Assembly: GCF_002150035.1 (NCBI RefSeq)
Contig: NZ_NETS01000008.1
Span: 310,001-374,000 of the forward strand
Source of the DNA: Leptospira venezuelensis
Lineage (GTDB): Bacteria > Spirochaetota > Leptospiria > Leptospirales > Leptospiraceae
DNA length: 64,000 nucleotides
Direction of reading: 5' to 3'
Both the position numbers and the translations under genes were made by a program. Each line of letters opens with the position of its first letter. The first letter of the stretch is position 1. Shown in pieces: positions 1-8,341 of the stretch. The notes beneath the pieces were generated by a model that saw only the letters and a program-made list of their open reading frames with translations, ran no database searches and had not been told where the DNA came from.

Positions 1-1988
1 TGTTCCGGAATAAAATCGATCACTTCTCTAGGAAGTCTCGCCTTCTTCGCCATCTCTATTCCGTCTAAGACATGATCGATCACTATCTTTGCAGCTTTCG
101 CAGGATTATTCTTATCTATATTTTCCTTTTTAGGGATCAAATGTTGGTTCTCAACGAAGAATCCAGCGTTAGGGATCTTACCAATATCATGAAAATACAC
201 ACCCACTCTTGTTAAAAGCCAATCAAGTTCCAAATTCTGGGCGGCCCTTTCAGACATAGCAGCCACCAAAAAAGTATGGGTATAAGTAGAAGGTGCTTTG
301 GTTAACAAATCCTGCAACAACGGGTGACCGGTATCAGCAAGTTCCAACAGCTTAAATCTGGTAGGAATATTGAACACATACTCATAGATAGGAAGAAGTA
401 ACTGAGTTAAAGTGGAACAAACAAAGCCATTCACTAAACATAATAAATACAATTTGAATATATTCGATTCCCAAAGGTCCCTCAAATGAGAACCGGAAGG
501 AACTGCTACCCAATAATTTCGGGAATCAAACAAATATCCTGAAGAAGAGATCAACATTTGGACCAAGGCCATATAGAACCCGGCCTTGATAAAATCGATC
601 CTCTTTCTCATTTTTCTACCGTAAGTAGCCGCGACTACGGTCATCACAAAAGCTAAAATGAAAGAAGTAGGATTGTATCTTGAAGCGGCAAACACAAAGA
701 AGGAAAGGAAAAACCCTATTGCGATCGACAATTGCTCGTCATAGATCATGGAGAGAATTAGACAAACCATCCCTGTCGGAATCACAAGTGCGAAGTAAAA
801 TACAGAATCGTAACTATTTTCAAAACTGAAAAATGCCTTGGATGCCAAGTAAGCCCATAACACCAAAGACCAGATCAAAGTGAACACAATCACGTTACTC
901 GAAACATCGTTCAGACGTTTCGGATTATATTTTTTTAAGAACGCATATACTATAATTACAAAAATAGATTGGATCAAAAGAATAGATGCTATAGAGGCAA
1001 CATTTGCACGAGTTGCATATCTATTTACTATTAGCAATTTCTGATAGATATCAGGAGTGATTGTCTCCCCCGCTTTCACTATGGTTTCGCCAGCATTGAT
1101 TCTGCTGCTTACAGGCTCCGTCCTATCCACAACGGCTTGTTTTTGATTTTTGGTTTCTTCGGCATTATAAGTACAAGCTGGATTAGAATACACATAAGTG
1201 AGTGCAAGTTTTTGGATAATAGAAAGAAGTTGGGGATCTGTGGCTTGTAACTTCTCAGCAGCTAAACGGTTCAGGGTATCAATGGTTGCACTATCCCTGT
1301 ATAGATACATACGAGGGATTACAAGCGCACCTTCGACAGACGAGATCTGCTCTTTGTTTCCACTCGCTCCAGAATTCCGGATTCTTGCTTCTGCAGCACG
1401 AATCGCGGAATAATCGCCTGGTTGATCCCTTAAAATACAAAAATTCGAAAAAACTAAATTACTGTATTGTTGGACTAGATCTCTAACTCTAGATTTTCCG
1501 GGAGTTTTAAGTAATAGATCCAACTCTTCTTTGGATCTATTCTTCCATCTTGGGACGACTGCCAACAACTCTGCAGAGGTTTTCACTTCTCCAGTTGGCT
1601 TTGGTTCCCTGTATCTCTCCATATCCTCTTGGATAGCAGGGCGAATGACTTCTATTAGAACTCTATAATCTCTATCAAAAAAATTCGGAGCAGATTGGAA
1701 GGCCTTTAATTTTTTGGCCTTTGTTTTTTCTTCGTCTTCGTAAACAATATCTTTTGTGGAGACAACTTTATCCAAAGCATTCTTGCCTTCGGAATAAGGA
1801 CCGTCTTGAGAAAGATTAATTTTGTCCTGACCAAAAAATGGGATCGCGAGCATCCAAGTCACAATGATCAAAGTGATCGCAGTGAGGATTACCTGGAATT
1901 TTCGGACGAAAGAAATTGGACGGATCTTGGTCAAAGTGTCCGTGATCCAAGCCATCCCTCTTTCTAAAAGTGATCCCAAAGGAAACAT
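1..1988 (-). CDS. pgpH: 7TM-HD family phosphohydrolase, PgpH/YqfF-like (3' end cut by window)
   Basis: I translated the minus strand by hand from the ATG at 1988. The protein starts with a membrane anchor near residues 27-47, followed by a long extracytoplasmic region, a block of about seven hydrophobic helices, and an HD domain showing THTFLVAAM and FHDIGK near the window edge. This order matches the 7TMR-HDED/7TM/HD family. Family members hydrolyse cyclic di-AMP to pApA at the membrane; that role is inferred here from the architecture. The reading frame runs off position 1, so the rest of the HD domain is missing. Its start overlaps the phoH stop by one base (TAATG), which suggests translational coupling at the end of the rpsF-to-pgpH run. 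The phoH-pgpH order is common in bacteria. Confidence 0.88.
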   Translation of the reverse strand, partial: MFPLGSLLERGMAWITDTLTKIRPISFVRKFQVILTAITLIIVTWMLAIPFFGQDKINLSQDGPYSEGKNALDKVVSTKDIVYEDEEKTKAKKLKAFQSAPNFFDRDYRVLIEVIRPAIQEDMERYREPKPTGEVKTSAELLAVVPRWKNRSKEELDLLLKTPGKSRVRDLVQQYSNLVFSNFCILRDQPGDYSAIRAAEARIRNSGASGNKEQISSVEGALVIPRMYLYRDSATIDTLNRLAAEKLQATDPQLLSIIQKLALTYVYSNPACTYNAEETKNQKQAVVDRTEPVSSRINAGETIVKAGETITPDIYQKLLIVNRYATRANVASIASILLIQSIFVIIVYAFLKKYNPKRLNDVSSNVIVFTLIWSLVLWAYLASKAFFSFENSYDSVFYFALVIPTGMVCLILSMIYDEQLSIAIGFFLSFFVFAASRYNPTSFILAFVMTVVAATYGRKMRKRIDFIKAGFYMALVQMLISSSGYLFDSRNYWVAVPSGSHLRDLWESNIFKLYLLCLVNGFVCSTLTQLLLPIYEYVFNIPTRFKLLELADTGHPLLQDLLTKAPSTYTHTFLVAAMSERAAQNLELDWLLTRVGVYFHDIGKIPNAGFFVENQHLIPKKENIDKNNPAKAAKIVIDHVLDGIEMAKKARLPREVIDFIPE

Positions 1989-2956
1989 TACAATTCCTCG
2001 AACTTCCTCACGATGGTTTCTACCAAAGGATGTCTAGTGATATCTTCTTTTCCGAAAAATACCTGTCCAATTCCTTCGGTCTGTCTGAACAAGTTTACCA
2101 CACGATCGAATCCGGATCTACCATGTTCTAAGTCGACTTGGGTCACGTCCCCAGAGATACACATCCTGGAATTACGCCCCAAACGGGTCATAATCATCTT
2201 AAGCTGAGCAAGAGTACAGTTTTGAGCCTCGTCCAAAATGATAAAACTTTTGGAAAGAGTCCTACCTCTCATGAATGCAACGGGTGCGATCTCAATTTTA
2301 GTAAGTGCAATATATTCTTGGGTCTTTTCGAAACCGATACATTCGTTCAAAGCGTCATATACTGGACGAAGGTACGGATCCACTTTTTGATTTAAGTCAC
2401 CTGGCAAAAATCCAAGATTTTCTCCTGCTTCTACCGCAGGTCTTGTCAAAACGATCTTATCCACGATCCCATTCTGCAAAAATCTACAAGCCATTGCAAC
2501 TGACAGGAATGTTTTTCCGGTTCCCGCAGGACCAATCCCGAAAGTGATCAGATTATTCAAGAAAGATTGAATATACTTTTCCTGGTTTTTAGTCCTGGAA
2601 TAGAGATGTTTTCCCTTGTATGTAGTGAGAATTTTTTCGTTAGGTTTGAAGGGCTCATCGTCAGACTTACGCTCTTCCTTCTTCTTTTCCCGAGTGGCTT
2701 GTTTAAGAAGATAACCGAAATCGAATTGGTCCGTAAAATCACGGTCCGGCCTGTCCCGATAATTGGTTTCCAATAATCTGAAAAAATCTAAGGCGAATTC
2801 TACCTTTGTAGGAACTCCTTCCACCTGGAAACCGTTCCCTCTCGGGATTAGATCGATCTCCAATTGTTTTTCCAAATTTTTGACACCTGTATCGTTGATC
2901 CCGCAGATCTTACGATACAGGTCTTGGTTTTCGAAAGTAAATTGTTCTTTCCTGAT
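1988..2956 (-). CDS. phoH: PhoH-family ATPase, probably non-canonical start
   Basis: PhoH/PhoL-type P-loop ATPase, thought to act in RNA metabolism. Walker A is GPAGTGKT, followed by LTRPAVEAGE, the Walker B stretch FIILDEAQN, and SGDVTQVDL, all standard for the family. The first ATG/GTG/TTG in this frame is a TTG at 2875, giving 295 residues. Conserved PhoH-like N-terminal coding (FTFENQDLYRKICGIND) continues upstream of it to about 2941 with no ATG, GTG or TTG before the in-frame stop at 2969-2971. The only plausible initiator is ATC at 2954-2956, nine bases after AAAGG, or possibly CTG at 2918-2920. I therefore extend the gene to 2956; the start is uncertain, the product is not. The 5' end overlaps none of aspS under this model but sits immediately behind its stop. 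Confidence 0.85.
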   Translation of the reverse strand: MRKEQFTFENQDLYRKICGINDTGVKNLEKQLEIDLIPRGNGFQVEGVPTKVEFALDFFRLLETNYRDRPDRDFTDQFDFGYLLKQATREKKKEERKSDDEPFKPNEKILTTYKGKHLYSRTKNQEKYIQSFLNNLITFGIGPAGTGKTFLSVAMACRFLQNGIVDKIVLTRPAVEAGENLGFLPGDLNQKVDPYLRPVYDALNECIGFEKTQEYIALTKIEIAPVAFMRGRTLSKSFIILDEAQNCTLAQLKMIMTRLGRNSRMCISGDVTQVDLEHGRSGFDRVVNLFRQTEGIGQVFFGKEDITRHPLVETIVRKFEEL

Positions 2957-2960
2957 ACGA

Positions 2961-4766
2961 TTAAACCTTTATCAACCTAAGCTTCAATTCTTGGAGCTGT
3001 TTCTCTTCCACTTCAGACGGACATTCGCTCATCAAACAAACACCTTTCTGCGTTTTAGGGAAAGCGATCACATCTCGGATGGATTTTCCGCCAGTCAAGA
3101 GCATCATGATCCTATCGATACCGAATGCAATCCCTCCATGAGGAGGTGCCCCATATTCCAAGGCCTCCAATAAGAAGCCGAATTTTTCTTTAGCTTCCTC
3201 TGGTCCGATCCCCAAAGTGGAGAAGACCCGAGTCTGCACATCTTTGGAATGGATACGAATGGAACCTCCACCGATCTCCACACCATTTAGCACCAGATCA
3301 TAGGCTTTCGCGAGTGCATTTCCCGCTTCTTTTTGGAGTCTTTCCTCGGAAGAGAAAATTTCCAAACTGGAATCTCCAGGAGAAGTGAACGGATGGTGCA
3401 AGGAATCCCAGCGTTTGCTGTCCTTGTTCCACTCGAACATCGGAAAGTCCACGATCCAGGAAATATGAAAGCTTCCTTCTGCAGGTTTGTCAAATCTTTC
3501 CGAAAGTTTCAGACGCAGAGCGCCTAGAGAATGGTTTACGATTTCTCTTTCATCCGCTCCGAAAAAGACCATGTCTCCTTCTTTTGAGCCGACTGAGTTT
3601 GCAATTTTAGAAAGAGCTTCTGGAGTGAATCTTTTTGTAATAGTAGATTCCAATCCTTCTGCCCCGTGTTTCATGTAGGCAAGGCCTTTTGCTTTATAAT
3701 CTCTGTTCAACCAAGCAGTCAGATCTTCGATCTCTTTTCTGGAAATCACAGAACCGCCAGGAACACAAACCGCTTTTACTACTCCGCCGCTTGCAACCGC
3801 ACCTGCAAATACTTGGAAATCTGAATCTTTTACGATTTCCGAAACATCTACCAGTTTCATTCCGAAACGAAGGTCCGGTTTATCGGAACCGTATTCTTCC
3901 ATGGCTTGTTTATAAGGCATTCTGGAGAATGGACCCTTGAAATCTAAAGAGAACACATCCTTCATAATCTTGGAGAATAGTCCTTCGATCTCGGAAAGGA
4001 TCTCTTCTTGGGAAACAAATGAGAATTCCATATCAAGCTGAGTGAACTCAGGTTGTCTGTCTGCCCTTAAGTCCTCATCTCTGAAACATTTTACGATTTG
4101 GAAATATCTCTCCATACCGCCTACCATCAGGATCTGTTTAAAGATCTGAGGAGATTGAGGAAGAGCATAAAATGAATTCGGATTTAAGCGAGAAGGTACC
4201 AAAAAGTCACGTGCTCCTTCTGGAGTGGACTTGTTCAGGATCGGAGTTTCAATCTCTACGAACTTACGAGAATTTAGATAATTACGAATTGCGAATACGA
4301 ACTCATGACGTTTTATCATTCTGTTCTTGAGCTCGTCTCTTCTGAAATCCAGGTACCTGTATTTGAGCCTGTTTTCTTCAGAAATCTCTTCAAATTCATC
4401 CAGGGAGAATGGAGGAGTTTTTGCAGAGTTCAGAATGATGAGTTGGTCTACAACAAGTTCAATCGTCCCAGTTTTCATCTTGGGATTGATACTTTCTGCA
4501 TCCCTTTTTTTAAGTTTTCCCTGGACCGCTATCACATACTCGGAGCGGATCTTTTCTGCCGCAGCAAAGTTTTCTCCCAGGATTTCTTTACGTAGTACTA
4601 CTTGCAAGATCCCTGTTCTATCACGAAGATCCACAAAGATGACTCCGCCTTGGTCCCGGAATCGGAAAGACCAACCGAATAGAGTGAGAGTTTTTCCTTC
4701 TTGGGCTTCGGAAACTTCTCCTGCCCAGGCTCTTGATTTATAACCTTCTAAAATCCAATCTTCCAA
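2961..4766 (-). CDS. aspS: Aspartyl-tRNA synthetase
   Basis: Class II aminoacyl-tRNA synthetase that charges tRNA-Asp in the cytoplasm; 601 residues, the usual bacterial length with the GAD insertion. Visible in order are the OB-fold anticodon-binding domain (residues about 1-110), the class II motif 2 region FRDEDLRADRQPEFTQLD, the GAD insertion in the middle, and motif 3 GIAFGIDRIMMLL near the C-terminus. The likely start is TTG at 4764-4766, with AAGGA about 12 bases upstream; ATG 4777-ish is out of frame. It follows dnaB by about 120 bases in the same direction and precedes phoH. I cannot tell from sequence alone whether the enzyme is discriminating or also charges tRNA-Asn. Confidence 0.95.
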   Translation of the reverse strand: MEDWILEGYKSRAWAGEVSEAQEGKTLTLFGWSFRFRDQGGVIFVDLRDRTGILQVVLRKEILGENFAAAEKIRSEYVIAVQGKLKKRDAESINPKMKTGTIELVVDQLIILNSAKTPPFSLDEFEEISEENRLKYRYLDFRRDELKNRMIKRHEFVFAIRNYLNSRKFVEIETPILNKSTPEGARDFLVPSRLNPNSFYALPQSPQIFKQILMVGGMERYFQIVKCFRDEDLRADRQPEFTQLDMEFSFVSQEEILSEIEGLFSKIMKDVFSLDFKGPFSRMPYKQAMEEYGSDKPDLRFGMKLVDVSEIVKDSDFQVFAGAVASGGVVKAVCVPGGSVISRKEIEDLTAWLNRDYKAKGLAYMKHGAEGLESTITKRFTPEALSKIANSVGSKEGDMVFFGADEREIVNHSLGALRLKLSERFDKPAEGSFHISWIVDFPMFEWNKDSKRWDSLHHPFTSPGDSSLEIFSSEERLQKEAGNALAKAYDLVLNGVEIGGGSIRIHSKDVQTRVFSTLGIGPEEAKEKFGFLLEALEYGAPPHGGIAFGIDRIMMLLTGGKSIRDVIAFPKTQKGVCLMSECPSEVEEKQLQELKLRLIKV

Positions 4767-4886
4767 AGAAATTCCATTTCCTTATTATATAATATAATAA
4801 CTCGTTCCGAATATTTTCGGAGCAAACACACCGAGCCGCATTTCGATTAATAAAGACGGTCCAGTAATTTCCGGCCCTGCCGGGGA

Positions 4887-6209
4887 CTACACGTTATCAA
4901 ATCTGGAAAGTTCAGGTCGGAAGGCAAGTGGAAAAGAACCGGTTGGTCCAGACCTGTTTTTGGCGATGATGATCTCCGCCATTCCTTTCATTCTAGGATC
5001 TTCCTCTTCGTCCTTTCCCTTCTCTCCACGATAAATGAATGTAACAATGTCCGCGTCCTGCTCGATCGCACCCGACTCCCTTAAGTCTGCAAGTTGAGGT
5101 CTTTGGTCCTTGGACCTTTGCTCAATGGAACGGTTCATCTGAGAAAGTGCTATCACAGGACATCTCGCCTCTTTGGCCATTTGCTTGAGCGCTCTGGAAA
5201 TCGAAGAAACCTCTTGTTGCCTTCCACCATCCCTGTTTTTGGGATCGTTCATGAGCTGGAGATAGTCCACAATAATGAGTCCAAGAGTTTCATTCGTGAG
5301 AAGTTTACGAACCCTTCCCTTAAAATCGTCCACACTTAGTGCACCGGAATCATCAATATAAATGGGAGAAGAAGTTACCTTAATGATTGCATCAATCAGC
5401 TTGGGCGCATCCGACTTAGTCACTTCGGAACGTTTTAATTTATTGGATTCCACCTGAGCATAAGAGCATACAAGCTTGAGTAGAAGTTCCATTCTACTCA
5501 TCTCCAACGAGAAGATCACTACCGGTCGGTTATGGATCAGTGCCACGTTGGAAGCAATATTCAAAGCTAAAGTGGTCTTACCATTACCAGGTCTCGCCGC
5601 CAAGACCATCATCTCGTATTCTTTTAAGCCTGAAGTCATCTCATCGAACTGAGTAAAATTAGTTCTAAGACCTTTGATCTGGCCTCTACTCTCCATGATC
5701 TCTTTAATATATTCAGAGAGAGCTGCCTTATCCCCGGCAACAGGAAGAAGTCCTTTTACATCCGCAGATCTAGAAACATCCGTAAGACTTTGTTCAATTT
5801 GATTGAATACTGATTCGTTTTCGCCCGGTTCTTTCTGGATCAACTCCAGGGCGTTCATTAATAATTTAGAATATTTTCTTCTTTCGGAAAGACGTTTGAT
5901 CCTTTCCGCATAATAACCCAATGGATGGGAAACTACGGAATCCTTGTAGAGAGAATAAATATATTCGTATTCTCTTTCTGGATCTTTGAGTAATGAATTT
6001 TCTTTTAAGAAGTTTAGGACGGAGACCGGATCTACTGCGATCCTTTTGTCCACAAGGTCCAGGATTGCCTTGTAAATTCTTCTGTTTGTATCTTGGTAAA
6101 AATCCTCAGGAACGAGGGGAATATCGATTAGATTATCCGCTCCTTTAAGAAGCAGAAATCCGAGAAAAGATTTCTCGGATTCCAATTCAAACAAGGAGTC
6201 GGCCTGCAT
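4887..6209 (-). CDS. dnaB: Replicative DNA helicase DnaB
   Basis: Hexameric 5'-3' helicase at the replication fork. The N-terminal DnaB domain (residues about 5-105) is followed by a linker and the RecA-like helicase core with Walker A ARPGNGKT near residues 205-212 and Walker B LIIVDYLQL near residue 312. LRESGAIEQDAD and the Arg-finger region lie near the C-terminus. The 440-residue length is normal. The ATG at 6209 lies 12 bases after the rplI stop, so it belongs to the ribosomal-protein operon, a common bacterial linkage. Confidence 0.97.
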   Translation of the reverse strand: MQADSLFELESEKSFLGFLLLKGADNLIDIPLVPEDFYQDTNRRIYKAILDLVDKRIAVDPVSVLNFLKENSLLKDPEREYEYIYSLYKDSVVSHPLGYYAERIKRLSERRKYSKLLMNALELIQKEPGENESVFNQIEQSLTDVSRSADVKGLLPVAGDKAALSEYIKEIMESRGQIKGLRTNFTQFDEMTSGLKEYEMMVLAARPGNGKTTLALNIASNVALIHNRPVVIFSLEMSRMELLLKLVCSYAQVESNKLKRSEVTKSDAPKLIDAIIKVTSSPIYIDDSGALSVDDFKGRVRKLLTNETLGLIIVDYLQLMNDPKNRDGGRQQEVSSISRALKQMAKEARCPVIALSQMNRSIEQRSKDQRPQLADLRESGAIEQDADIVTFIYRGEKGKDEEEDPRMKGMAEIIIAKNRSGPTGSFPLAFRPELSRFDNV

Positions 6210-6221
6210 TTTTGCTCCGGC

Positions 6222-6686
6222 TTACGCTTCGGTAGAAACGACTTCCTCTTTCTTCACATGAACTGTGATAGTCGGGAGGATACCTTCTGCAAGACGCACT
6301 TTTAATTTATAGGAACCTAGATTGCGGATAGGCTCTGAAAACTCGATTTTACGTTTATCAACTTCAAATCCTGCAGTTTTCAATAAGGCTGCTACATCGG
6401 CAGGAGTTACCGCTCCAAAAAGTTTATCCCCGCCTCCGGTTTTAACAGAAATTTCGAATTCTTTTCCGTTCAATCCAGAAGATACAGATTCCATATCTTT
6501 CTTGCGTTTTTCTTTTTTAAGATCTGCAAGTTTCTTTTGGTGAAGAGCCATTTTGGTCTTACCTTCAGAAGCTCTTACAGCAAGTCTTTGAGGGAAAAGA
6601 AAATTACGAGCGAAACCATCCGCTACTTCCTTAACGTCCCCAGCGTCTCCTAAGTTAGAAACATCTTTTTGTAATATTACTCTCAT
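6222..6686 (-). CDS. rplI: 50S ribosomal protein L9
   Basis: Binds 23S rRNA near the L1 stalk. The N-terminal signature MRVILQKDVSNLGDAGDVKEVADGFARN is intact (residues 1-28), followed by the long connecting helix rich in Lys (residues about 40-75) and the C-terminal RNA-binding domain. The 154 residues slightly exceed the usual 148-150 because of a short acidic C-terminal tail. The ATG at 6686 has GGAG just upstream and follows rpsR by 10 bases. Confidence 0.97.
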   Translation of the reverse strand: MRVILQKDVSNLGDAGDVKEVADGFARNFLFPQRLAVRASEGKTKMALHQKKLADLKKEKRKKDMESVSSGLNGKEFEISVKTGGGDKLFGAVTPADVAALLKTAGFEVDKRKIEFSEPIRNLGSYKLKVRLAEGILPTITVHVKKEEVVSTEA

Positions 6687-6696
6687 TAGTTTCTCC

Positions 6697-7011
6697 TTAG
6701 TTTACTTTGAACGGTAGAAGACCGATGCTACGAGCTTTGCGGATCTCTCTTGCAAGAATCCTTTGATACTTTGCAGAAGTTCCGGTAATTCTTCTTGGAA
6801 TGATCTTACCACGGTTAGTGATAAATCTTTCTAAAAGTTCGGTGTTCTTATAATTAATTTGTTTAGCAAGTTCAGGGTCTGCAGTAAAACGGCAAACTTT
6901 CTTCTTATACTTGTTTTGTTTTTTAGGGGGGCGTCCTCCGTCTTGATCTAAAGGCATGCCCTCAGCAGTCATTTCCTGCTTTGTTTCTTCTTGTACTTCG
7001 TTATCTGACAT
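6697..7011 (-). CDS. rpsR: 30S ribosomal protein S18
   Basis: Small-subunit protein that pairs with S6 on 16S rRNA. The core (residues about 38-104) shows CRFTADPELAKQINYKN and the conserved GKIIPRRITGTSAKYQR. An unusual acidic, Gln-rich N-terminal extension of about 30 residues precedes the core. Common S18 proteins are about 75-80 residues, so this 104-residue form is longer than average. It lies between ssb and rplI in the classic operon order. Confidence 0.97.
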   Translation of the reverse strand: MSDNEVQEETKQEMTAEGMPLDQDGGRPPKKQNKYKKKVCRFTADPELAKQINYKNTELLERFITNRGKIIPRRITGTSAKYQRILAREIRKARSIGLLPFKVN

Positions 7012-7025
7012 GAGTTTTGTCCTCT

Positions 7026-7466
7026 TTAAAAAGGTATATCGTCGTCCATCGCAGAACTTCCCATATCATCTTGTGCAGATGAATAAGAAGAAGATCCGCT
7101 GCTTGCGGAAGAGCCGTACTCTCCGCTTCCATTCTCCCTTGCACCACCTATCATCTGGAAATTTTCCACAACGATACGAATGCGGGAGGCCTTCTTGCCT
7201 TCCATGGTTTCCCAGGTGTCCTGCTTAAGGCGTCCCTCGATCACGAGTTGTTTGCCTTTCTTGCAGTATTGCTGGATGATATCCGCGCCTTTTCCCCAAG
7301 CCTCGCAGTCGAAAAAATGAGTTTCCTCTTTTTTCTCTCCGCCGGTAACATAAGTGCGACCGTTAGCTAAGGAAAAATTCACAAGAGAAGTCCCGTTTAC
7401 GGTTTTAAATTCCGGATCACGGGTCAGGCGCCCAACAAGGGTCACCCGATTGATATCGTTAGCCAT
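7026..7466 (-). CDS. ssb: Single-stranded DNA-binding protein
   Basis: OB-fold protein that coats single-stranded DNA during replication and repair. The N-terminal OB domain (residues 1-105) begins MANDINRVTLVGRLTRDPE and is followed by a Gly/Ser-rich linker. The acidic tip DDDIPF at the C-terminus is the conserved hook for SSB-interacting proteins. The ATG at 7466 overlaps the end of rpsF by 8 bases, which indicates coupled translation. The 146-residue length is slightly short for the family but complete. Confidence 0.97.
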   Translation of the reverse strand: MANDINRVTLVGRLTRDPEFKTVNGTSLVNFSLANGRTYVTGGEKKEETHFFDCEAWGKGADIIQQYCKKGKQLVIEGRLKQDTWETMEGKKASRIRIVVENFQMIGGARENGSGEYGSSASSGSSSYSSAQDDMGSSAMDDDIPF

Positions 7467-7734
7467 TGAGGCGGACGATCATAGAGCGAAGTAAATTTTG
7501 GTTCAGACCAAAGTCACGCTCTACCTTTTCTAAGGCGGATTGTTCTGCATTCACTTTGAAGTGTGTGAATATTCCGTAGTCTTGGTGTTGGATTGGATGC
7601 CAAAGTTTCTTTTGACCCCAATCTTCTTCTGCGGTCACGTTGATGGAATGCTTTTTGAAGATCTCAAGGACCTCAGTTTTAGCTACTTCCTTCGCGGTTG
7701 AACGCGTGATTGTAGTAATCTCGTAGTTTCTCAA
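7459..7734 (-). CDS. rpsF: 30S ribosomal protein S6
   Basis: First gene of the rpsF-ssb-rpsR-rplI-dnaB run; S6 pairs with S18 in the platform of the 30S subunit. The N-terminus RNYEITTITRS and the core WGQKKLWHPIQHQDYGIFTHF are typical. The start is TTG at 7732-7734, preceded by AGGAGA at a spacing of about five bases; no ATG fits. The 91-residue length is normal. Its promoter should lie in 7735-7800, where I see no convincing -35/-10 pair. Confidence 0.96.
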   Translation of the reverse strand: MRNYEITTITRSTAKEVAKTEVLEIFKKHSINVTAEEDWGQKKLWHPIQHQDYGIFTHFKVNAEQSALEKVERDFGLNQNLLRSMIVRLNG

Positions 7735-8039
7735 AAGTTTCTCCTATGGGAAAATGCCCGTCTGCGCAAATGCGGCGAGCAGAAGAACCGAATTTTGTCC
7801 TATTTTCGGCTTTAGGGGCAAGGGGTCAAGTGGAATAGATTTGGGCGTCTTAGCTTCTAAAAAGCTTCTAAAAAGCTTCTAAGGCGTAATTAGAATCAAT
7901 ATTCCAAAGGTGTTCTTCATTTCTAATTCCAATTTTCAAGATCCATTCTTTGACTCTCCTAAAATGCGCTGGAATGTCTTTTCTGTCCTATGCCCTCCCT
8001 TTTCATGAATTTTGCTTTTAATTTCATGAAATATGCCTA
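7735..8039. other. Intergenic spacer between rpsF and the toxin-antitoxin pair
   Basis: Just over 300 bases between divergently oriented genes. It should hold the leftward rpsF promoter and the rightward antitoxin promoter. Visible structure is limited to a threefold 11-base tandem repeat (7852-7884) and two copies of TTTCATGAA (8001-8009 and 8022-8030), 21 bases apart. I see no open reading frame with coding character. Confidence 0.6.
7852..7884. repeat. Tandem repeat, three 11-base units
   Basis: AGCTTCTAAAA occurs twice in perfect tandem (7852-7862, 7863-7873) followed by a third unit ending GG instead of AA (7874-7884). It lies in the spacer upstream of the toxin-antitoxin genes and carries no coding frame I can recognise. 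Such short tandem runs can vary in copy number by slippage. Confidence 0.9.
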
Positions 8040-8066
8040 CCATATTCTGAAAGGTTCAGAATATGG
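8040..8066 (+). promoter_or_regulatory. Perfect inverted repeat over the antitoxin RBS and start codon
   Basis: CCATATTCTGAA (8040-8051) and TTCAGAATATGG (8055-8066) are perfect 12-base inverted arms separated by three bases. The Shine-Dalgarno AAAGG (8050-8054) and the ATG (8063-8065) both lie inside. As DNA it is a strong candidate operator for the ribbon-helix-helix antitoxin. As RNA the same arms would form a hairpin that hides the ribosome site. Which level operates cannot be decided from sequence. Confidence 0.8.
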
Positions 8067-8341
8067 CAAACTTACAGGTCAGGGATATAGACGACAGACT
8101 CTACGAAGCATTAAAAAGGAGGGCCGAAATGGAACACAGATCCGTAAGCCAAGAAGTAGTTCTTCTAATTGAGAACTATCTAGCACACGACAATAAAGAA
8201 TCCGAACGTAAGACCTTAGGTTTCTTAGAATTATCAGGCTCCTGGGTAGATGACAGAAGTCCAGACAAGATCGTAAAGGACATACGTTCCTCTCGAACTA
8301 AGAACACATTAGGAAAGGATGTAGATGAGCTATTTGATTGA
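8063..8341 (+). CDS. Ribbon-helix-helix antitoxin, FitA/VapB-like
   Basis: A 92-residue protein with an N-terminal ribbon-helix-helix: MANLQVRDIDDRLYEALKRR, then SVSQEVVLLIENYLA (residues about 1-45), which is the FitA-type pattern. The charged C-terminal half probably wraps the toxin. Family members bind their own promoter as dimers, with or without toxin. The stop codon overlaps the start of the PIN-domain gene by 17 bases, the usual coupled arrangement. The ATG lies within a perfect palindrome (8040-8066). Confidence 0.88.
   Translation: MANLQVRDIDDRLYEALKRRAEMEHRSVSQEVVLLIENYLAHDNKESERKTLGFLELSGSWVDDRSPDKIVKDIRSSRTKNTLGKDVDELFD

Noticed and set aside
4801..4885. Short hairpin CCGAA-TATT-TTCGG and a GC-rich CCGGCCCTGCCGG in the dnaB-aspS spacer
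   Set aside because: The stems are short and no T-run follows on the minus strand, so neither is a convincing terminator.
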